This document shows, in pieces, positions 10,205-21,074 of a stretch of 64,000 nucleotides of DNA (its first letter is position 1; each line of letters begins with the position of its first letter). The translations under genes and the position numbers were made by a program. Below the pieces are notes generated by a model. It made no database searches and was not told where the DNA came from. It was given only the letters and a program-made list of their open reading frames with translations. The DNA is from Thiofilum flexile DSM 14609. Its GTDB lineage: Bacteria; Pseudomonadota; Gammaproteobacteria; Thiotrichales; Thiotrichaceae. The DNA lies in the NCBI RefSeq assembly GCF_000380185.1, contig NZ_KB904780.1, positions 98,994 to 162,993 of the forward strand, in the 5' to 3' direction.

Positions 10205-11128
10205 TTAACTCCCGATCCTTTTAGAGATGTCTGACCCTAAAAAGCTGGTTGGGATTTGCTTCCATTCAACGGCGAAACCATTTGTGTAGCGTAAATCGAT
10301 ACTACGAATCTGAGAAAACTTATCTTTTAATGCTTGCACATAGCCTACTTTAAGACGGCTCAAACGTTTTTCATAGTCTTTTCGTCCAATAATCACTTCA
10401 GGACCATCTTTAAAACGAATAGCCCAACTACCTGCTGCATCTTCAGTTAATTCAGAAATTTCTAACGAAAGATTACTTAACAGCCGAGTTAACTCAACAT
10501 AACGCTCAGCTAATTCACGCCCATTTTCACTAGGACTATATAAATACGGAAATATACCTTGTTTTTCTAGTAAATTTCCGGTGAATATTTCACCATATTG
10601 ATTTAACAACTGATCTTTTCCCCAAAAAGCAACCGGCACTTGCTCTTCTAACAAAATCTCCAGACGATTAGGCCATATTTTACGCAAGCTGGCCGCTCTA
10701 ATCCAAGATTGTTGCTCTAAAAACTGCTCTAAACCTACCTCATCCAATAAGAATAAATTAGTGTCGGTATAAGGCTTTATCTGTACCCCTAACTGTTCGG
10801 GATTAATATAATGAAATTGCCCTTGAATATCGACCTGTTTAATCGTGAGATTAGTAGGTTTTAGCAACCAGCTATAAATAGACAACACTAAACCGATGAC
10901 TATTAACAAGCTGGCGACAACTGTTAAACGTTGAATATTTTTAGGGCTTAGTTCAGTGATTTTCTTCCAATCAACTAACGCTTGCCAAGGAAGCACCTTT
11001 TTAGCAGCCAAAACGCGCCGCCGCTGAGCAGCACGAGCATGCTCAGCAGAACGTTTTAAACTTTTTTGACGTGGGTTTGTAGTTGTTATTATGGACGCCT
11101 TCTTCCTTGAAATTGGCGTTCGGGTCAT
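10205..11128 (-). CDS. ftsQ: Cell division protein FtsQ
   Basis: A 307-residue bitopic division protein. A basic cytoplasmic region of about 65 residues is followed by one membrane helix (VVASLLIVIGLVLSIYSWLL, about residues 70-90), then a periplasmic POTRA domain starting around IKQVDIQGQFHYINPEQL and a beta domain. FtsQ recruits the FtsBL complex to the divisome. The start overlaps the stop of ddl by four bases (ATGA). The cytoplasmic tail is longer and more basic than in E. coli but within the range of the family. Confidence 0.96.
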   Translation of the reverse strand: MTRTPISRKKASIITTTNPRQKSLKRSAEHARAAQRRRVLAAKKVLPWQALVDWKKITELSPKNIQRLTVVASLLIVIGLVLSIYSWLLKPTNLTIKQVDIQGQFHYINPEQLGVQIKPYTDTNLFLLDEVGLEQFLEQQSWIRAASLRKIWPNRLEILLEEQVPVAFWGKDQLLNQYGEIFTGNLLEKQGIFPYLYSPSENGRELAERYVELTRLLSNLSLEISELTEDAAGSWAIRFKDGPEVIIGRKDYEKRLSRLKVGYVQALKDKFSQIRSIDLRYTNGFAVEWKQIPTSFLGSDISKRIGS

Positions 11129-12045
11129 ACCAAGGTTGTCTCCAATACTTTGACTACTAGTTGTGAAAAGCTCATGCCGGCCTGTCTAGCCGCCATGGGT
11201 ACTAAGCTGTGATCGGTCATACCCGGATTGGTATTCACCTCAATTAACCAAGGACGTTGCTTGTTATCTAACATCATATCGACCCGTCCCCAACCACTGC
11301 CACCTACTGCTTGAAAAGCTGACAATGCTAGTTGTTGCAATTGCGCCTCCAGTGCAGGTGTTAAACCACAAGGGCAATGATATTGGGTTTCATTAGAAAT
11401 GTACTTAGCATCATAGGTGTAAAACTCACCCGGCACCTCCACCCGAATTAAAGGCAAGGGTGTCAAATCCAAAATACCTGCAGTAAATTCTTGTCCAGTA
11501 ATCCATTGCTCTGCAATAACCACCGGGCAGCACTCTGCTGCTTTGTGGTAAGCAGCCGCTAATTGATTGGCTTCTTTGACCTTAGTCATTCCAATACTAG
11601 AGCCTTCTTTAACAGGTTTTACCATTAAAGGTAAACCTAGCTCCGCCACTACTGCATCGAAATCACTCTCTGCAGTTAATACGCGGTAATTAGGTGTCGG
11701 TAATCCCATGCCTAACCAGAGCCGTTTTGTCACTAGCTTATCCATACTAATCGCTGAGGCCATTACACCACAACCCGTATAAGGAATACCTAATAACTCC
11801 AAAGCACCCTGAATAACGCCATCCTCTCCACCACGACCGTGCATAATATTAAATACGCGGTCGTAATGTCCTGCTTTCAAAACATCAATAATATCGCGCC
11901 CTGCGTCAATACCCTGCGCATCAACGCCCGCCTCTAATAAGCCTTGCAAAACCTGAGCACCGCTTTTCAGCGACACTGGACGTTCTGCAGACCAACCACC
12001 GTATAAAACCGCCACTTTACCAAAGCGTTTTTTATTATCATTCAT
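11125..12045 (-). CDS. ddl: D-alanine-D-alanine ligase (DdlB type)
   Basis: A 306-residue ATP-grasp enzyme that makes D-Ala-D-Ala for the peptidoglycan stem peptide. [19 protein letters not shown] at the N-terminus is the D-Ala-binding Ddl signature, MHGRGGEDG and [13 protein letters not shown] are the ATP-grasp elements, and the metal-binding end [15 protein letters not shown] is intact. DdlB in this position, between murC and ftsQ, is typical for gammaproteobacteria. It overlaps murC by 8 bases and ftsQ by 4, implying translational coupling. Confidence 0.97.
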   Translation of the reverse strand: MNDNKKRFGKVAVLYGGWSAERPVSLKSGAQVLQGLLEAGVDAQGIDAGRDIIDVLKAGHYDRVFNIMHGRGGEDGVIQGALELLGIPYTGCGVMASAISMDKLVTKRLWLGMGLPTPNYRVLTAESDFDAVVAELGLPLMVKPVKEGSSIGMTKVKEANQLAAAYHKAAECCPVVIAEQWITGQEFTAGILDLTPLPLIRVEVPGEFYTYDAKYISNETQYHCPCGLTPALEAQLQQLALSAFQAVGGSGWGRVDMMLDNKQRPWLIEVNTNPGMTDHSLVPMAARQAGMSFSQLVVKVLETTLV

Positions 12046-13465
12046 CGCTTGCTACCCCTAAGCTACCCGGTAAACTATGCGCAAGTGCTCCCACACTTCC
12101 CGCCCCTTGAGTCAGGATGACATCGCCATCCTTTAAAATATTGTTTAGTGCGGCTGGCACATCCTCTGCCCCATTCACAAAAATGGGATCCACTTTACCA
12201 CGCGTCCGAATGGCTCGCGCGAGGGTTCGCCCATCTGCACCGGCAATAGGCTCTTCACTCGCTGCATAAATATCCATCAGTATCAGTACATCCGGCTCGG
12301 ATAATACTTGAGCAAAATCTTCAAATAAATCACGGGTACGGGTATAACGATGAGGTTGGAATACCAATACCAAACGTCGATCAGGCCATACATTCCGTGC
12401 TGCGGCTAAGGTCACTGCCATTTCACGCGGATGGTGTCCATAGTCATCGACTAAAGTCACTGTGCCCGCTGCGGTCTTAATATCACCCGCAATTTGGAAG
12501 CGCCGCCCTACCCCTTGGAAATGTGCTAAAGCTTGTAAAATAGCCTGATCACTAATATCCAACTCCATAGCAATCGCTATAGCAGCTAAAGCATTGAGTA
12601 CATTATGCCGACCGGGAATATTGAGTGCGACCTCTAACTGCCGCCCTGAACGGCGACAATGTAAAGTAAACAAGCTTTGCGTACCTTCATAACGCACATT
12701 GCTGGCTTGAATATCCGCATCATCGCTAAACCCGTAAGTAATAATAGGACGATTGACTTGCGGTAAAATTTCCCGCACATACTCATCATCCACACACAAT
12801 ACCGCTAAGCCATAGAAGGGTAAGTGGTGCAAAAACTCAATAAAAGTTTCCTTAAGCTTACCAAAATCACCGCCATATGTTGATAAATGATCTGCATCAA
12901 TATTCGTCACTACCGCAATCATCGGTTGCAAATGTAAGAAAGATGCATCACTTTCATCTGCCTCCGCCACTAGATACTCACCCGTACCTAGACGTGAATT
13001 ACTCGCGGAACTATTGAGCTTGCCACCAATTACATAGGTAGGATCTAACCCCCCCTCAATTAATAGACTGGTGGTTAAGCTAGTGGTCGTCGTTTTGCCA
13101 TGAGTACCTGCAATGGCAATACCATGGCGAAAGCGCATGAGTTCTGCCAACATTTCAGCGCGACGAATAATCGGAATTCGTAACTCACGTGCCGCAATAA
13201 TTTCTGGGTTTTGCTCATTAATCGCGGTCGATACCACAATCACATCAGCCCCTTCAATTTGCTGTGCGGCATGCCCTTTAAATACTTTTACCCCAAGCTT
13301 ACGCAAGCGCTCAGTCATAGCGCTTTCTGCTGCATCTGAACCGGAAACTTTATAACCTAAATTGGCAACCACTTCTGCAATACCGCCCATACCCGCACCA
13401 CCGATACCAATAAAGTGTAGTTGCTTAATTCGTTTACGGGTAAAATTTTGGCTGCCTAATTGCAT
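12038..13465 (-). CDS. murC: UDP-N-acetylmuramate-L-alanine ligase MurC
   Basis: A 475-residue Mur ligase that adds L-Ala to UDP-MurNAc. The UDP-binding N-terminal domain carries [15 protein letters not shown] (about residues 17-31), the ATP P-loop [10 protein letters not shown] lies at about 119-128, and DDYGHHPRE marks the C-terminal domain. The start overlaps murG by 10 bases. In many proteobacteria murB follows murC; here ddl follows directly. Confidence 0.97.
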   Translation of the reverse strand: MQLGSQNFTRKRIKQLHFIGIGGAGMGGIAEVVANLGYKVSGSDAAESAMTERLRKLGVKVFKGHAAQQIEGADVIVVSTAINEQNPEIIAARELRIPIIRRAEMLAELMRFRHGIAIAGTHGKTTTTSLTTSLLIEGGLDPTYVIGGKLNSSASNSRLGTGEYLVAEADESDASFLHLQPMIAVVTNIDADHLSTYGGDFGKLKETFIEFLHHLPFYGLAVLCVDDEYVREILPQVNRPIITYGFSDDADIQASNVRYEGTQSLFTLHCRRSGRQLEVALNIPGRHNVLNALAAIAIAMELDISDQAILQALAHFQGVGRRFQIAGDIKTAAGTVTLVDDYGHHPREMAVTLAAARNVWPDRRLVLVFQPHRYTRTRDLFEDFAQVLSEPDVLILMDIYAASEEPIAGADGRTLARAIRTRGKVDPIFVNGAEDVPAALNNILKDGDVILTQGAGSVGALAHSLPGSLGVASDE

Positions 13466-14580
13466 GGTGAGCTTGCTCCTTCAAGATTAAATGGGTAATT
13501 AGCATAATGAGCACAAATAGCGGCGACTTGAGCCGTGGCTTTTGGCTTAGCTAAGGCACGAGCCTGAGTAGCCATGGCGATTAATGCTTCACGCTGTTTA
13601 GTAAAATAAGTTAGTTTTTCTGCTAATTGCTCGGCGGTTAAAGTGGACTGCGGCATGAGTAAGGCAGCCCCTGCATCACTTAAATAGTGAGCATTGCCCG
13701 TTTGATGGTCATCAACGGCATGGGGATAAGGCACTAAAATAGCAGGCACACCGGCTGAGGCGAGTTCTGCTACGGTCAAAGCACCCGCCCGGCAAATCAC
13801 CACATCCGCCCAAGCATAGGCTTCAGCCATATTCTCTATAAAAGGTAAAACTTTAGCCTCGACTTGAGCCTTGCTATAGGATTGCTCTGCATCAGCACTA
13901 TGTTTAGCACCCGCCTGATGCTGTATGGTTGGACGTAATTCGGCAGGCATTAAAGCGATAGCTTGTGGTACCGTTTGATTTAATACTTGCGCCCCTAAAC
14001 TCCCCCCAATAATCAATAGATTTAAGGGTTGCTGACGGCGAGCAGCTAAGCGCACGGCAGGATCGGGTAAATCGCCAATATCACGCCGTACGGGATTACC
14101 CACAACTTCTAATTTAGCACTCGGTTTAAACGCTGAGGGAAACCCTGCGAGTACTCGTTTACTCACTGCGGCTAATAATTTATTAGTTAAACCGGCTACC
14201 GAATTCTGCTCATGAATAATGACTGGAATGCCCATGAGCGCTGCGACAAACCCACCAGGCCCTGCGACAAACCCGCCCATCCCTAACACCGCGACAGGTT
14301 TATAGCGCCGCATTATTTGTAACGCTTGCCAGCAGGCTTTAGTGAGTTTAAAGGGGGCTAATAAAATAGGCTTAAGTCCTTTACCACGTAGACCAGATAC
14401 ATCCAGTAGCGCCATTTCAATACCAGTAGGTGGTATAATTTTAGACTCTAAGCCCTGAGGTGTACCCATCCAGATCACAGGAATACCCTGTGCTTGTAAC
14501 TCACGTGCGACTGCCAACCCCGGATACACATGCCCCCCTGTGCCACCCGCAGTAATTAATAGAGGCCGCTTTGCCATCAT
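13456..14580 (-). CDS. murG: Lipid II synthase MurG
   Basis: A 374-residue GT28 glycosyltransferase that transfers GlcNAc to lipid I on the cytoplasmic face of the membrane. The glycine-rich loop [16 protein letters not shown] is near the N-terminus, and the donor-binding half has [21 protein letters not shown] followed by DDHQTGNA. Two adjacent ATG codons (14580 and 14577) are possible starts. It overlaps ftsW by four bases at its 5' end and murC by ten at its 3' end. Confidence 0.97.
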   Translation of the reverse strand: MMAKRPLLITAGGTGGHVYPGLAVARELQAQGIPVIWMGTPQGLESKIIPPTGIEMALLDVSGLRGKGLKPILLAPFKLTKACWQALQIMRRYKPVAVLGMGGFVAGPGGFVAALMGIPVIIHEQNSVAGLTNKLLAAVSKRVLAGFPSAFKPSAKLEVVGNPVRRDIGDLPDPAVRLAARRQQPLNLLIIGGSLGAQVLNQTVPQAIALMPAELRPTIQHQAGAKHSADAEQSYSKAQVEAKVLPFIENMAEAYAWADVVICRAGALTVAELASAGVPAILVPYPHAVDDHQTGNAHYLSDAGAALLMPQSTLTAEQLAEKLTYFTKQREALIAMATQARALAKPKATAQVAAICAHYANYPFNLEGASSPCN

Positions 14581-15824
14581 CCTGCTTTCTCCGCTGTTTT
14601 AGCTACTTGTCTTACCACACGCGAACGTGATGCAGGCTTAAGAGCAGGCTTACGCTCTGCCACTCCAAATAGTGCGACTTGTGTTTCCCGATGGACACGC
14701 ATTAATAAAGCTAACGCGACTAAGGTAATTAAAATACTACTACCGCCGTAACTCATCAGCGGCAACGTTAACCCCTTAGGTGGCAAAATAGCTAAATTTA
14801 CCCCAATATGCAGAATCACCTGAAACCCCATCCAAAAACCTACGCCATACGCCACATAAGCACCATAATGCTGCCCACCTTTATCCGCTTGGAAGCCAAT
14901 ATTAAAGGCTCGAAACACTAACCAAGCATACAAGGCTAAAACCAGCAACATGCCCATAAAACCAAACTCTTCGGCTAATACGGCAAAAATAAAATCATTA
15001 TGCGCTTCAGGTAGATAAAATAATTTTTGTACCCCACCACCTAAACCTGCACCAAACCAGCCCCCGTCACCAATCGCCATTAAGGAGTGTACGGTTTGAT
15101 ACCCCTTACCTTCTGCAAAGGCCCAAGGATTCAAATAGGCTTCCATACGCGCACCCCGATAGCCCATAAAAGCCGCAGGCACCATAAACGCTAAAGCACC
15201 CCCGAATAATAACGCTAAACGTTTTAAAGGCAGTCCACCAATAAATAGTAGTACTAACCCCATACTAATAATAATAACGCTAGATCCGAAATCTGGTTGC
15301 AGCAATAGTAATGCCCCTACGACTCCTAATACCGCTAATGGGATAGCTAAAGGTTGGTAAGAGGCTGATGTAGCTAGATTTTTACCATGCCTGACTAAAT
15401 ATCCAGCTAAATATAATAACATAATAACTTTTATTAATTCTGAAACTTGTAAAGAAATTAAGCCAAAACCTAACCAACGGCTACTGCCATTAACAGCTTT
15501 ACCTATACCCGGCGTCAAAACTAATACTAATAAGAGCAATGCAACCGGTAAGAGCTTAATACCGAGATCTTGCCAGAATCCCAGTCGAACTTGATAAACT
15601 GCCACCGCTGCAACTAAGCCTATCCCCACAAAAAATAACTGTCGATTCAAATAGTAAAAGGCATCCTGATATTGCTTTTCTGCCACCCATAAAGAGGCAG
15701 ATCCCAACATAATAATCCCAATAGCCAGTAATGCCATGACCGCCACTAATAACTCACGATCAATATAGCGTGACCAATTGAGTGACTCCCAATAGGTTAA
15801 CCAGCTATCAAGCCAATGTTTCAT
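14577..15824 (-). CDS. ftsW: Peptidoglycan glycosyltransferase FtsW
   Basis: A 415-residue SEDS-family polytopic membrane protein, the septal peptidoglycan polymerase that works with FtsI. About ten hydrophobic helices are visible. SEDS landmarks include LQPDFGSSVIII, the loop GDGGWFGAGLGGGVQKLFYLPEAHNDFIFAVLAEE (residues about 250-285 in all) and the near C-terminal MSYGGSSIL. The start and stop overlap murD and murG by four bases each. Confidence 0.97.
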   Translation of the reverse strand: MKHWLDSWLTYWESLNWSRYIDRELLVAVMALLAIGIIMLGSASLWVAEKQYQDAFYYLNRQLFFVGIGLVAAVAVYQVRLGFWQDLGIKLLPVALLLLVLVLTPGIGKAVNGSSRWLGFGLISLQVSELIKVIMLLYLAGYLVRHGKNLATSASYQPLAIPLAVLGVVGALLLLQPDFGSSVIIISMGLVLLFIGGLPLKRLALLFGGALAFMVPAAFMGYRGARMEAYLNPWAFAEGKGYQTVHSLMAIGDGGWFGAGLGGGVQKLFYLPEAHNDFIFAVLAEEFGFMGMLLVLALYAWLVFRAFNIGFQADKGGQHYGAYVAYGVGFWMGFQVILHIGVNLAILPPKGLTLPLMSYGGSSILITLVALALLMRVHRETQVALFGVAERKPALKPASRSRVVRQVAKTAEKAG

Positions 15825-17161
15825 GATGGCAACTCCAATACGGCTTGGACAAAGCAGTCTCCACGATGCCCATAATTTTTAAACATATCAAAGCTCGCAC
15901 AAGCCGGAGATAACAATACATTATCCCCCTCTTGTGCGAGTTGGGCGGCCTTCTGCACAGCATCTGTCATACTCTCTGCGAAGACATAAGGACATTGTCC
16001 CTCAGCCACCTTAGCAATCTTGAAGCGATCCTCACCTATCAATACTAAAGCGCGCGCTTTGCGAGCTAACACTTCACCTAAAGAACTAAAATCTGCTCCC
16101 TTACCCTGCCCACCAGCAATTAAGACCGTTTGATTAGGCATACCCGCTAAAGCGGCTAGGGTCGCACCGACATTTGTCCCTTTCGAGTCATCATAGTAAG
16201 TCACACCATGCAATTTACGCACCCATTGAGTCCGATGTGGCAAGCCTGTAAAGCTTTGTAATGCCTCCAACATCGGAGCTAAGGGCAAACCTAAAGCTTC
16301 ACCTAAAGCTAGAGCCGCTAATGCATTAGCGGCATTATGTAGGCCGGGCAGCTTCATTTGTGCAAGCGGCAAAAGCAGTTGCTCACCCTTAGCTAGATAA
16401 CTCTCACCCTCTCGTGTTTGAATACCATACTCATGAGAATGTTGTGGTGCATCTAAACCAAAGCTCACCCTCACCCCATCAGTAGGCATAGCCAGCACTA
16501 AAGCATCATCACGGTTAATGACCGCAACCTCACAGCCTTGATACACAACCTGCTTAGCGGCAGCATAATCGGCATAAGAAGCATAACGATCCATATGATC
16601 TTCGCTTACATTGAGCACCGTTGCGGCCTTTGCCTTGAGCGAATGAGTAGTCTCTAATTGAAAACTACTCAGTTCCATGACATAGACATCGGGTATGGGT
16701 TGGGTCAGAAAATCCAGCGCAGGCGTACCTAAATTACCCCCCGCATAAGCATTCCAACCCGCCCTTTCAGCCATTAGCCCTACCAAAGTAGTGACCGAGC
16801 TTTTACCATTAGAACCCGTAATCGCTACAATGGGTGCTTTAGCCTCACGGATAAATAACTCAATATCACCAATAATATCGGCTTTGCGCTCAGCACACGC
16901 TTTAATCACTGGTGTACTAACCGCAATCCCCGGACTCACCACTAAACAATCAGCATCGGCAAAGAATTGCGGATCAAATGCCCCAAATTGAGTTTGAATC
17001 GTAACTCCAAGCTGATTCAATGCCTCTTTTCCGGGAGGATCACTACGCGAATCGGCTACTTTAAAATTCAATCCTTTAGAGGCTAAATACTGTGCTATTG
17101 ATAATCCTGTTTGCCCTAGGCCTACCACTAAAATAGAGCAATAATCCGTAATAGCTTTCAT
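15821..17161 (-). CDS. murD: UDP-N-acetylmuramoyl-L-alanine-D-glutamate ligase MurD
   Basis: A 446-residue Mur ligase that adds D-Glu. VVGLGQTGLSIAQYL at the N-terminus binds UDP, the P-loop is AITGSNGKSSVTTL (about residues 115-128), and SEDHMDRY and YYDDSKGTN are MurD-type motifs. It starts one base before the mraY stop region (adjacent genes) and overlaps ftsW by four bases. Confidence 0.97.
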   Translation of the reverse strand: MKAITDYCSILVVGLGQTGLSIAQYLASKGLNFKVADSRSDPPGKEALNQLGVTIQTQFGAFDPQFFADADCLVVSPGIAVSTPVIKACAERKADIIGDIELFIREAKAPIVAITGSNGKSSVTTLVGLMAERAGWNAYAGGNLGTPALDFLTQPIPDVYVMELSSFQLETTHSLKAKAATVLNVSEDHMDRYASYADYAAAKQVVYQGCEVAVINRDDALVLAMPTDGVRVSFGLDAPQHSHEYGIQTREGESYLAKGEQLLLPLAQMKLPGLHNAANALAALALGEALGLPLAPMLEALQSFTGLPHRTQWVRKLHGVTYYDDSKGTNVGATLAALAGMPNQTVLIAGGQGKGADFSSLGEVLARKARALVLIGEDRFKIAKVAEGQCPYVFAESMTDAVQKAAQLAQEGDNVLLSPACASFDMFKNYGHRGDCFVQAVLELPS

Positions 17162-18244
17162 TTAACGCACCTTTAAAGTCGCTAAACCAATCATGACTAA
17201 AATCACGGTAATAATCCAAAAACGCACAATCACTTTTGGCTCAGGCCAGCCTTTTTTCTCATAATGATGGTGTAAAGGTGCCATACGGAAAATACGCTTG
17301 CCTTTAGTGGCTTTAAAATAACTCACCTGCATAATGACGGATAACGCTTCTAAGACAAATACCCCACCCATAATCGCGAGGACAAATTCTTGGCGTGTTA
17401 ATACCGCTACAATACCCAAAGCGGCTCCTAAAGCTAAAGCGCCAACATCCCCCATAAATACTTGGGCAGGATAAGCGTTAAACCATAAAAACCCTAAGCC
17501 GGCACCAAAAATAGCACTGCAAAAGATAAGTAACTCACCCACCCCCGGCACCCGTGGAATACCTAAATAATTAGCCATGACAGAGTTACCACTGACATAG
17601 CAAAATACGCCTAAACCACCTGCTACTAAAATAGTAGGCATAATAGCGAGTCCATCTAAGCCATCCGTTAGATTCACAGCATTACTCGCACCCACAATAA
17701 CCAGATAAACCCAGGGGATAAATAATAAACCCATTTGCCAATGGGCACCTTTAATCACGGGTAAGAATAAGGTCGTTTCTGTTGAGGTTTCGGCAGTAAA
17801 ATACAAATAAAACGCTACCGATAAACCAATGGCGCTTAAGCTAATATATTTTTGTTTAGCAGTAAGACCTAAATTACGGCGATTTTTGATTTTAATATAA
17901 TCATCCATCCAACCGACTAAACCAAAACCTAGGGTAACAAATAGCACTACCCAAATATAGCGATTAGTTAAATCTGCCCATAATAAGGTTGCGACTGCAA
18001 TCGCTAAAATAATCATTACCCCACCCATAGTAGGCGTTCCAGCTTTACTATGTTGTTGGGTAACTTCTTCACGAATATATTGACCAATCTTCATACGGGT
18101 GAGCCAACGAATCATCATCGGCCCCGTCCATAATGCAATACTTAATGCAGTCACTACCCCTAAAATGGCGCGTAGGGTTAAATATTGAAACACATTAAAG
18201 CCACTATAAAAGTGGCTTAGAGAATTAAATAGCCAGACTAACAT
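17162..18244 (-). CDS. mraY: Phospho-N-acetylmuramoyl-pentapeptide transferase MraY
   Basis: A 360-residue integral membrane enzyme that makes lipid I from UDP-MurNAc-pentapeptide and undecaprenyl phosphate. Ten membrane helices are expected from the hydrophobic profile. The catalytic aspartates lie in [10 protein letters not shown] and in [14 protein letters not shown], and the C-terminal [14 protein letters not shown] loop is the MraY signature (HHH). The start codon shares a base with the murF stop. Confidence 0.98.
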   Translation of the reverse strand: MLVWLFNSLSHFYSGFNVFQYLTLRAILGVVTALSIALWTGPMMIRWLTRMKIGQYIREEVTQQHSKAGTPTMGGVMIILAIAVATLLWADLTNRYIWVVLFVTLGFGLVGWMDDYIKIKNRRNLGLTAKQKYISLSAIGLSVAFYLYFTAETSTETTLFLPVIKGAHWQMGLLFIPWVYLVIVGASNAVNLTDGLDGLAIMPTILVAGGLGVFCYVSGNSVMANYLGIPRVPGVGELLIFCSAIFGAGLGFLWFNAYPAQVFMGDVGALALGAALGIVAVLTRQEFVLAIMGGVFVLEALSVIMQVSYFKATKGKRIFRMAPLHHHYEKKGWPEPKVIVRFWIITVILVMIGLATLKVR

Positions 18245-19590
18245 TAATGCACCTCGTCTAGTTGTGCTTGCATTAATGCAGCGACAACACGCTCCATTTT
18301 GGCTGAGCGCGAACCTTTAACTAAAATAACGGTATTATGGTCTAGAGCTTGTTGAGCTAAAGCCGTTAATAATGCTTCTAATTGAGTGAAACCTGTTTCT
18401 GGAGTACCAAAAGCCTGACAAGCCTGCAGGCTTTTTTCGCCCAATCCATACAGTGCGTTAATATTCAGTGCTTGCGCTAGTTCGCCGATATGGGCATGTA
18501 ATTGCACCGCATCTGTACCTAGCTCACCCATATCGCCTAAAATAAATATTCTACGACCGGGTAAATCGGCTAATACTTTTAATGCCGCTTCCATAGAGGA
18601 AGGATTAGCATTATAGGTATCGTCAATCAGCCAAGTACCTGTTTTCGTCTTATAAGAAGCCAAACGTCCTTTAACCGGCTTTAATTGCTCTAAACCCTGT
18701 TTAATTTGCTCAAGTGAAATACCTAATGCTAATGCGCCAGCAGTTGCTGCTAATGCATTTAAGGCATTATGTCGACCTAGTAAAGCTAGCCTTAGATTAA
18801 CCTCACCTTGAGGTGTACTAATACTTAACTGATTACCACTTAACCGGCCTTTAATATCTGCCTTATTATTTAGACCAAAACTTAAAATTTTAAAAGGCTT
18901 AGTAATACTTTCCCAATACTCATAATAGGTGTCATCTGCATTTAAAATAGCCGCACCATTAGGCCTTAGGCCTTGAAAAATCTCACCCTTAGCTCGTGCG
19001 ACTCCTGCAATATCACCAAATCCTTCTAAGTGCGCTGCCCCTGCATTATTTAAAATCGCGACATCAGGCTGAGCTAAATGGGTTAAGTAATTGATTTCGC
19101 CAAAATGGTTAGCCCCCATTTCAATCACAGCAAACTCGTGCTCCGCACGTAGGCGCAATAGAGTTAAGGGTACACCAATATCATTATTGAGATTACCCTC
19201 GGTGGCTAGGGTATGACCTGCTTGATTTAAAATCGCGGTTAGCATTTCTTTTAAGGTCGTCTTACCATTGCTACCCGTTAATGCGAGCAAGGGCTTAGTG
19301 AAATCAGTGCGCCAACTAGCGGCTAAGCGCCCTAGTGCTAAGCGCACATCATCCACCACGACTTGTGGTAAATCACAGTCAATAATACGAGATACTAAAG
19401 CTGCACTAGCCTTACCCACCACTTGTGGAACAAACTCGTGGGCATCAAAACGCTCACCCTTGAGCGCTAAGAATAAATCGCCCTGCTTTACTAAACGAGA
19501 ATCACGTTGTACCGCATCGATAGCGACATCCGCCCCCACTAAGCGCCCACCACAACGCTGAGCGACTTCAGCAACAGTCATCCAACTCAT
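18244..19590 (-). CDS. murF: UDP-N-acetylmuramoyl-tripeptide-D-alanyl-D-alanine ligase MurF
   Basis: A 448-residue Mur ligase that attaches the D-Ala-D-Ala made by Ddl. The P-loop [15 protein letters not shown] lies at about residues 103-117, [10 protein letters not shown] follows, and [13 protein letters not shown] and DMGELG belong to the C-terminal half. It overlaps murE by four bases. Confidence 0.97.
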   Translation of the reverse strand: MSWMTVAEVAQRCGGRLVGADVAIDAVQRDSRLVKQGDLFLALKGERFDAHEFVPQVVGKASAALVSRIIDCDLPQVVVDDVRLALGRLAASWRTDFTKPLLALTGSNGKTTLKEMLTAILNQAGHTLATEGNLNNDIGVPLTLLRLRAEHEFAVIEMGANHFGEINYLTHLAQPDVAILNNAGAAHLEGFGDIAGVARAKGEIFQGLRPNGAAILNADDTYYEYWESITKPFKILSFGLNNKADIKGRLSGNQLSISTPQGEVNLRLALLGRHNALNALAATAGALALGISLEQIKQGLEQLKPVKGRLASYKTKTGTWLIDDTYNANPSSMEAALKVLADLPGRRIFILGDMGELGTDAVQLHAHIGELAQALNINALYGLGEKSLQACQAFGTPETGFTQLEALLTALAQQALDHNTVILVKGSRSAKMERVVAALMQAQLDEVH

Positions 19591-21074
19591 AAGGCACGCT
19601 CCTTTAAAGCTTGCGTGGCTTGTATACGATCATCAAAATCGATCACTTTATTATTAAAGGTTTGTGTAGTCTCATGCCCTTTGCCAGCAATGAGCACAAT
19701 ATCGCCTATCTGAGCCATTTGTATGGCTTGGCGAATTGCTTGGGCGCGATCATGTTCAAATAGCGCTTGTTGATCGGTCGCAAATCCAGCACGAATATCA
19801 TCGAAAACCTGTGTCGGTGATTCAGTGCGGGGGTTATCGTCGGTGACTATCACCTGATCGGCTAAGGTTGCCGCAGCATGAGCCATTAAGGGGCGCTTAC
19901 CCCGATCCCGATCCCCACCACAACCAAACACACAAATTAATTTTTTTTGCGTATGGGTACGAGCGGCTTTTAATACCTGCCCTAAAGCACCAGGGGTATG
20001 GGCATAGTCGACTACCACTAAAATCCCCGTACCCTGATCCGCTACCCGTTCCATGCGTCCGGGCACCACTTGAACCTGAGCCATGGCGGCTAGTGCATCC
20101 TCTAGGCTCACCCCTTTGACTAATAAAACACCTAAGGCAGCTAGTAAATTATGCAGGTTAAATTGCCCTAATACCGGAGCATATAACTCGCCCTCGCCAT
20201 AAGGCGTAATCACTTGAGCACGAATCCCTTGATGATTAAATACCGGATCAAACGCTACAATGGTATTCTCTGGATATTCATCCGGCTCACCGATGCCATA
20301 CCCTAAAACTGCTAACCCTTGCTCTTCCGCTTGCTCTAATAAATCATCGCCAAAAGAATCATCCAGATTCACCACAATGTGCTTTAAGGTAGGCCACTGA
20401 AATAACTTACGCTTAGCCTCTGCATAGGCTTGTACAGAACCATGGTAATCCAAATGATCGCGGGTCAGATTAGTGAGTACCGCTACATCAAACTTCACCC
20501 CATTAACTCGCCCCTGATCGAGGGCATGGGAAGAAACCTCCATAGCGACTGCTTGAAAACCCTGCTCTTTAAGCTGAGCTAAACCATTATGTACACTCGC
20601 TGCATCGGGGGTAGTATGAGTGGCCTTGGCTAATTGTCCGGGTAAACCACTGCCTAAAGTACCCAATACAGCCGCCTTAATGCCTAATATTTGTAGCGCT
20701 TCGGCAATAAAATGCGTAGTAGAGGTCTTACCATCAGTACCCGTCACACCCACCATGAATAAATGCTCTGAAGGTACATCATAGAAAGCTTTAGCAATAT
20801 CCCCTAAACGTTCGCGTAACTGTGGAACCACCACTATAGGTACGGATAAGGATGGCAAAACCAAGTGCTCAAGGGGTTCTGCTAAAATAGCGACCGCACC
20901 AGCCTTAATTGCCGCGCCTGCAAACTCAATACCGTGGTGTTGACCGCCTTGTAAAGCGACAAACGCCATGCCCGGTTGGACATGGCGCGTATCGACTGCT
21001 AAGCCAGTGATAGTGAGATTAGGTATATCCGTTACCCAATCGGATAAGAGTGTCGTGAGGTTTTTAGTTATCAT
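19587..21074 (-). CDS. murE: UDP-N-acetylmuramoyl-L-alanyl-D-glutamate-2,6-diaminopimelate ligase MurE
   Basis: A 495-residue Mur ligase that adds the third residue of the stem peptide. The P-loop is GVTGTDGKTSTTHF (about residues 108-121) and VMEVSSHALDQGRV follows. The C-terminal domain has TDDNPRTESP; the DNPR tetrad marks meso-diaminopimelate-specific MurE, so the peptidoglycan should be of the usual Gram-negative meso-DAP type. It overlaps ftsI and murF by four bases each. Confidence 0.97.
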   Translation of the reverse strand: MITKNLTTLLSDWVTDIPNLTITGLAVDTRHVQPGMAFVALQGGQHHGIEFAGAAIKAGAVAILAEPLEHLVLPSLSVPIVVVPQLRERLGDIAKAFYDVPSEHLFMVGVTGTDGKTSTTHFIAEALQILGIKAAVLGTLGSGLPGQLAKATHTTPDAASVHNGLAQLKEQGFQAVAMEVSSHALDQGRVNGVKFDVAVLTNLTRDHLDYHGSVQAYAEAKRKLFQWPTLKHIVVNLDDSFGDDLLEQAEEQGLAVLGYGIGEPDEYPENTIVAFDPVFNHQGIRAQVITPYGEGELYAPVLGQFNLHNLLAALGVLLVKGVSLEDALAAMAQVQVVPGRMERVADQGTGILVVVDYAHTPGALGQVLKAARTHTQKKLICVFGCGGDRDRGKRPLMAHAAATLADQVIVTDDNPRTESPTQVFDDIRAGFATDQQALFEHDRAQAIRQAIQMAQIGDIVLIAGKGHETTQTFNNKVIDFDDRIQATQALKERAL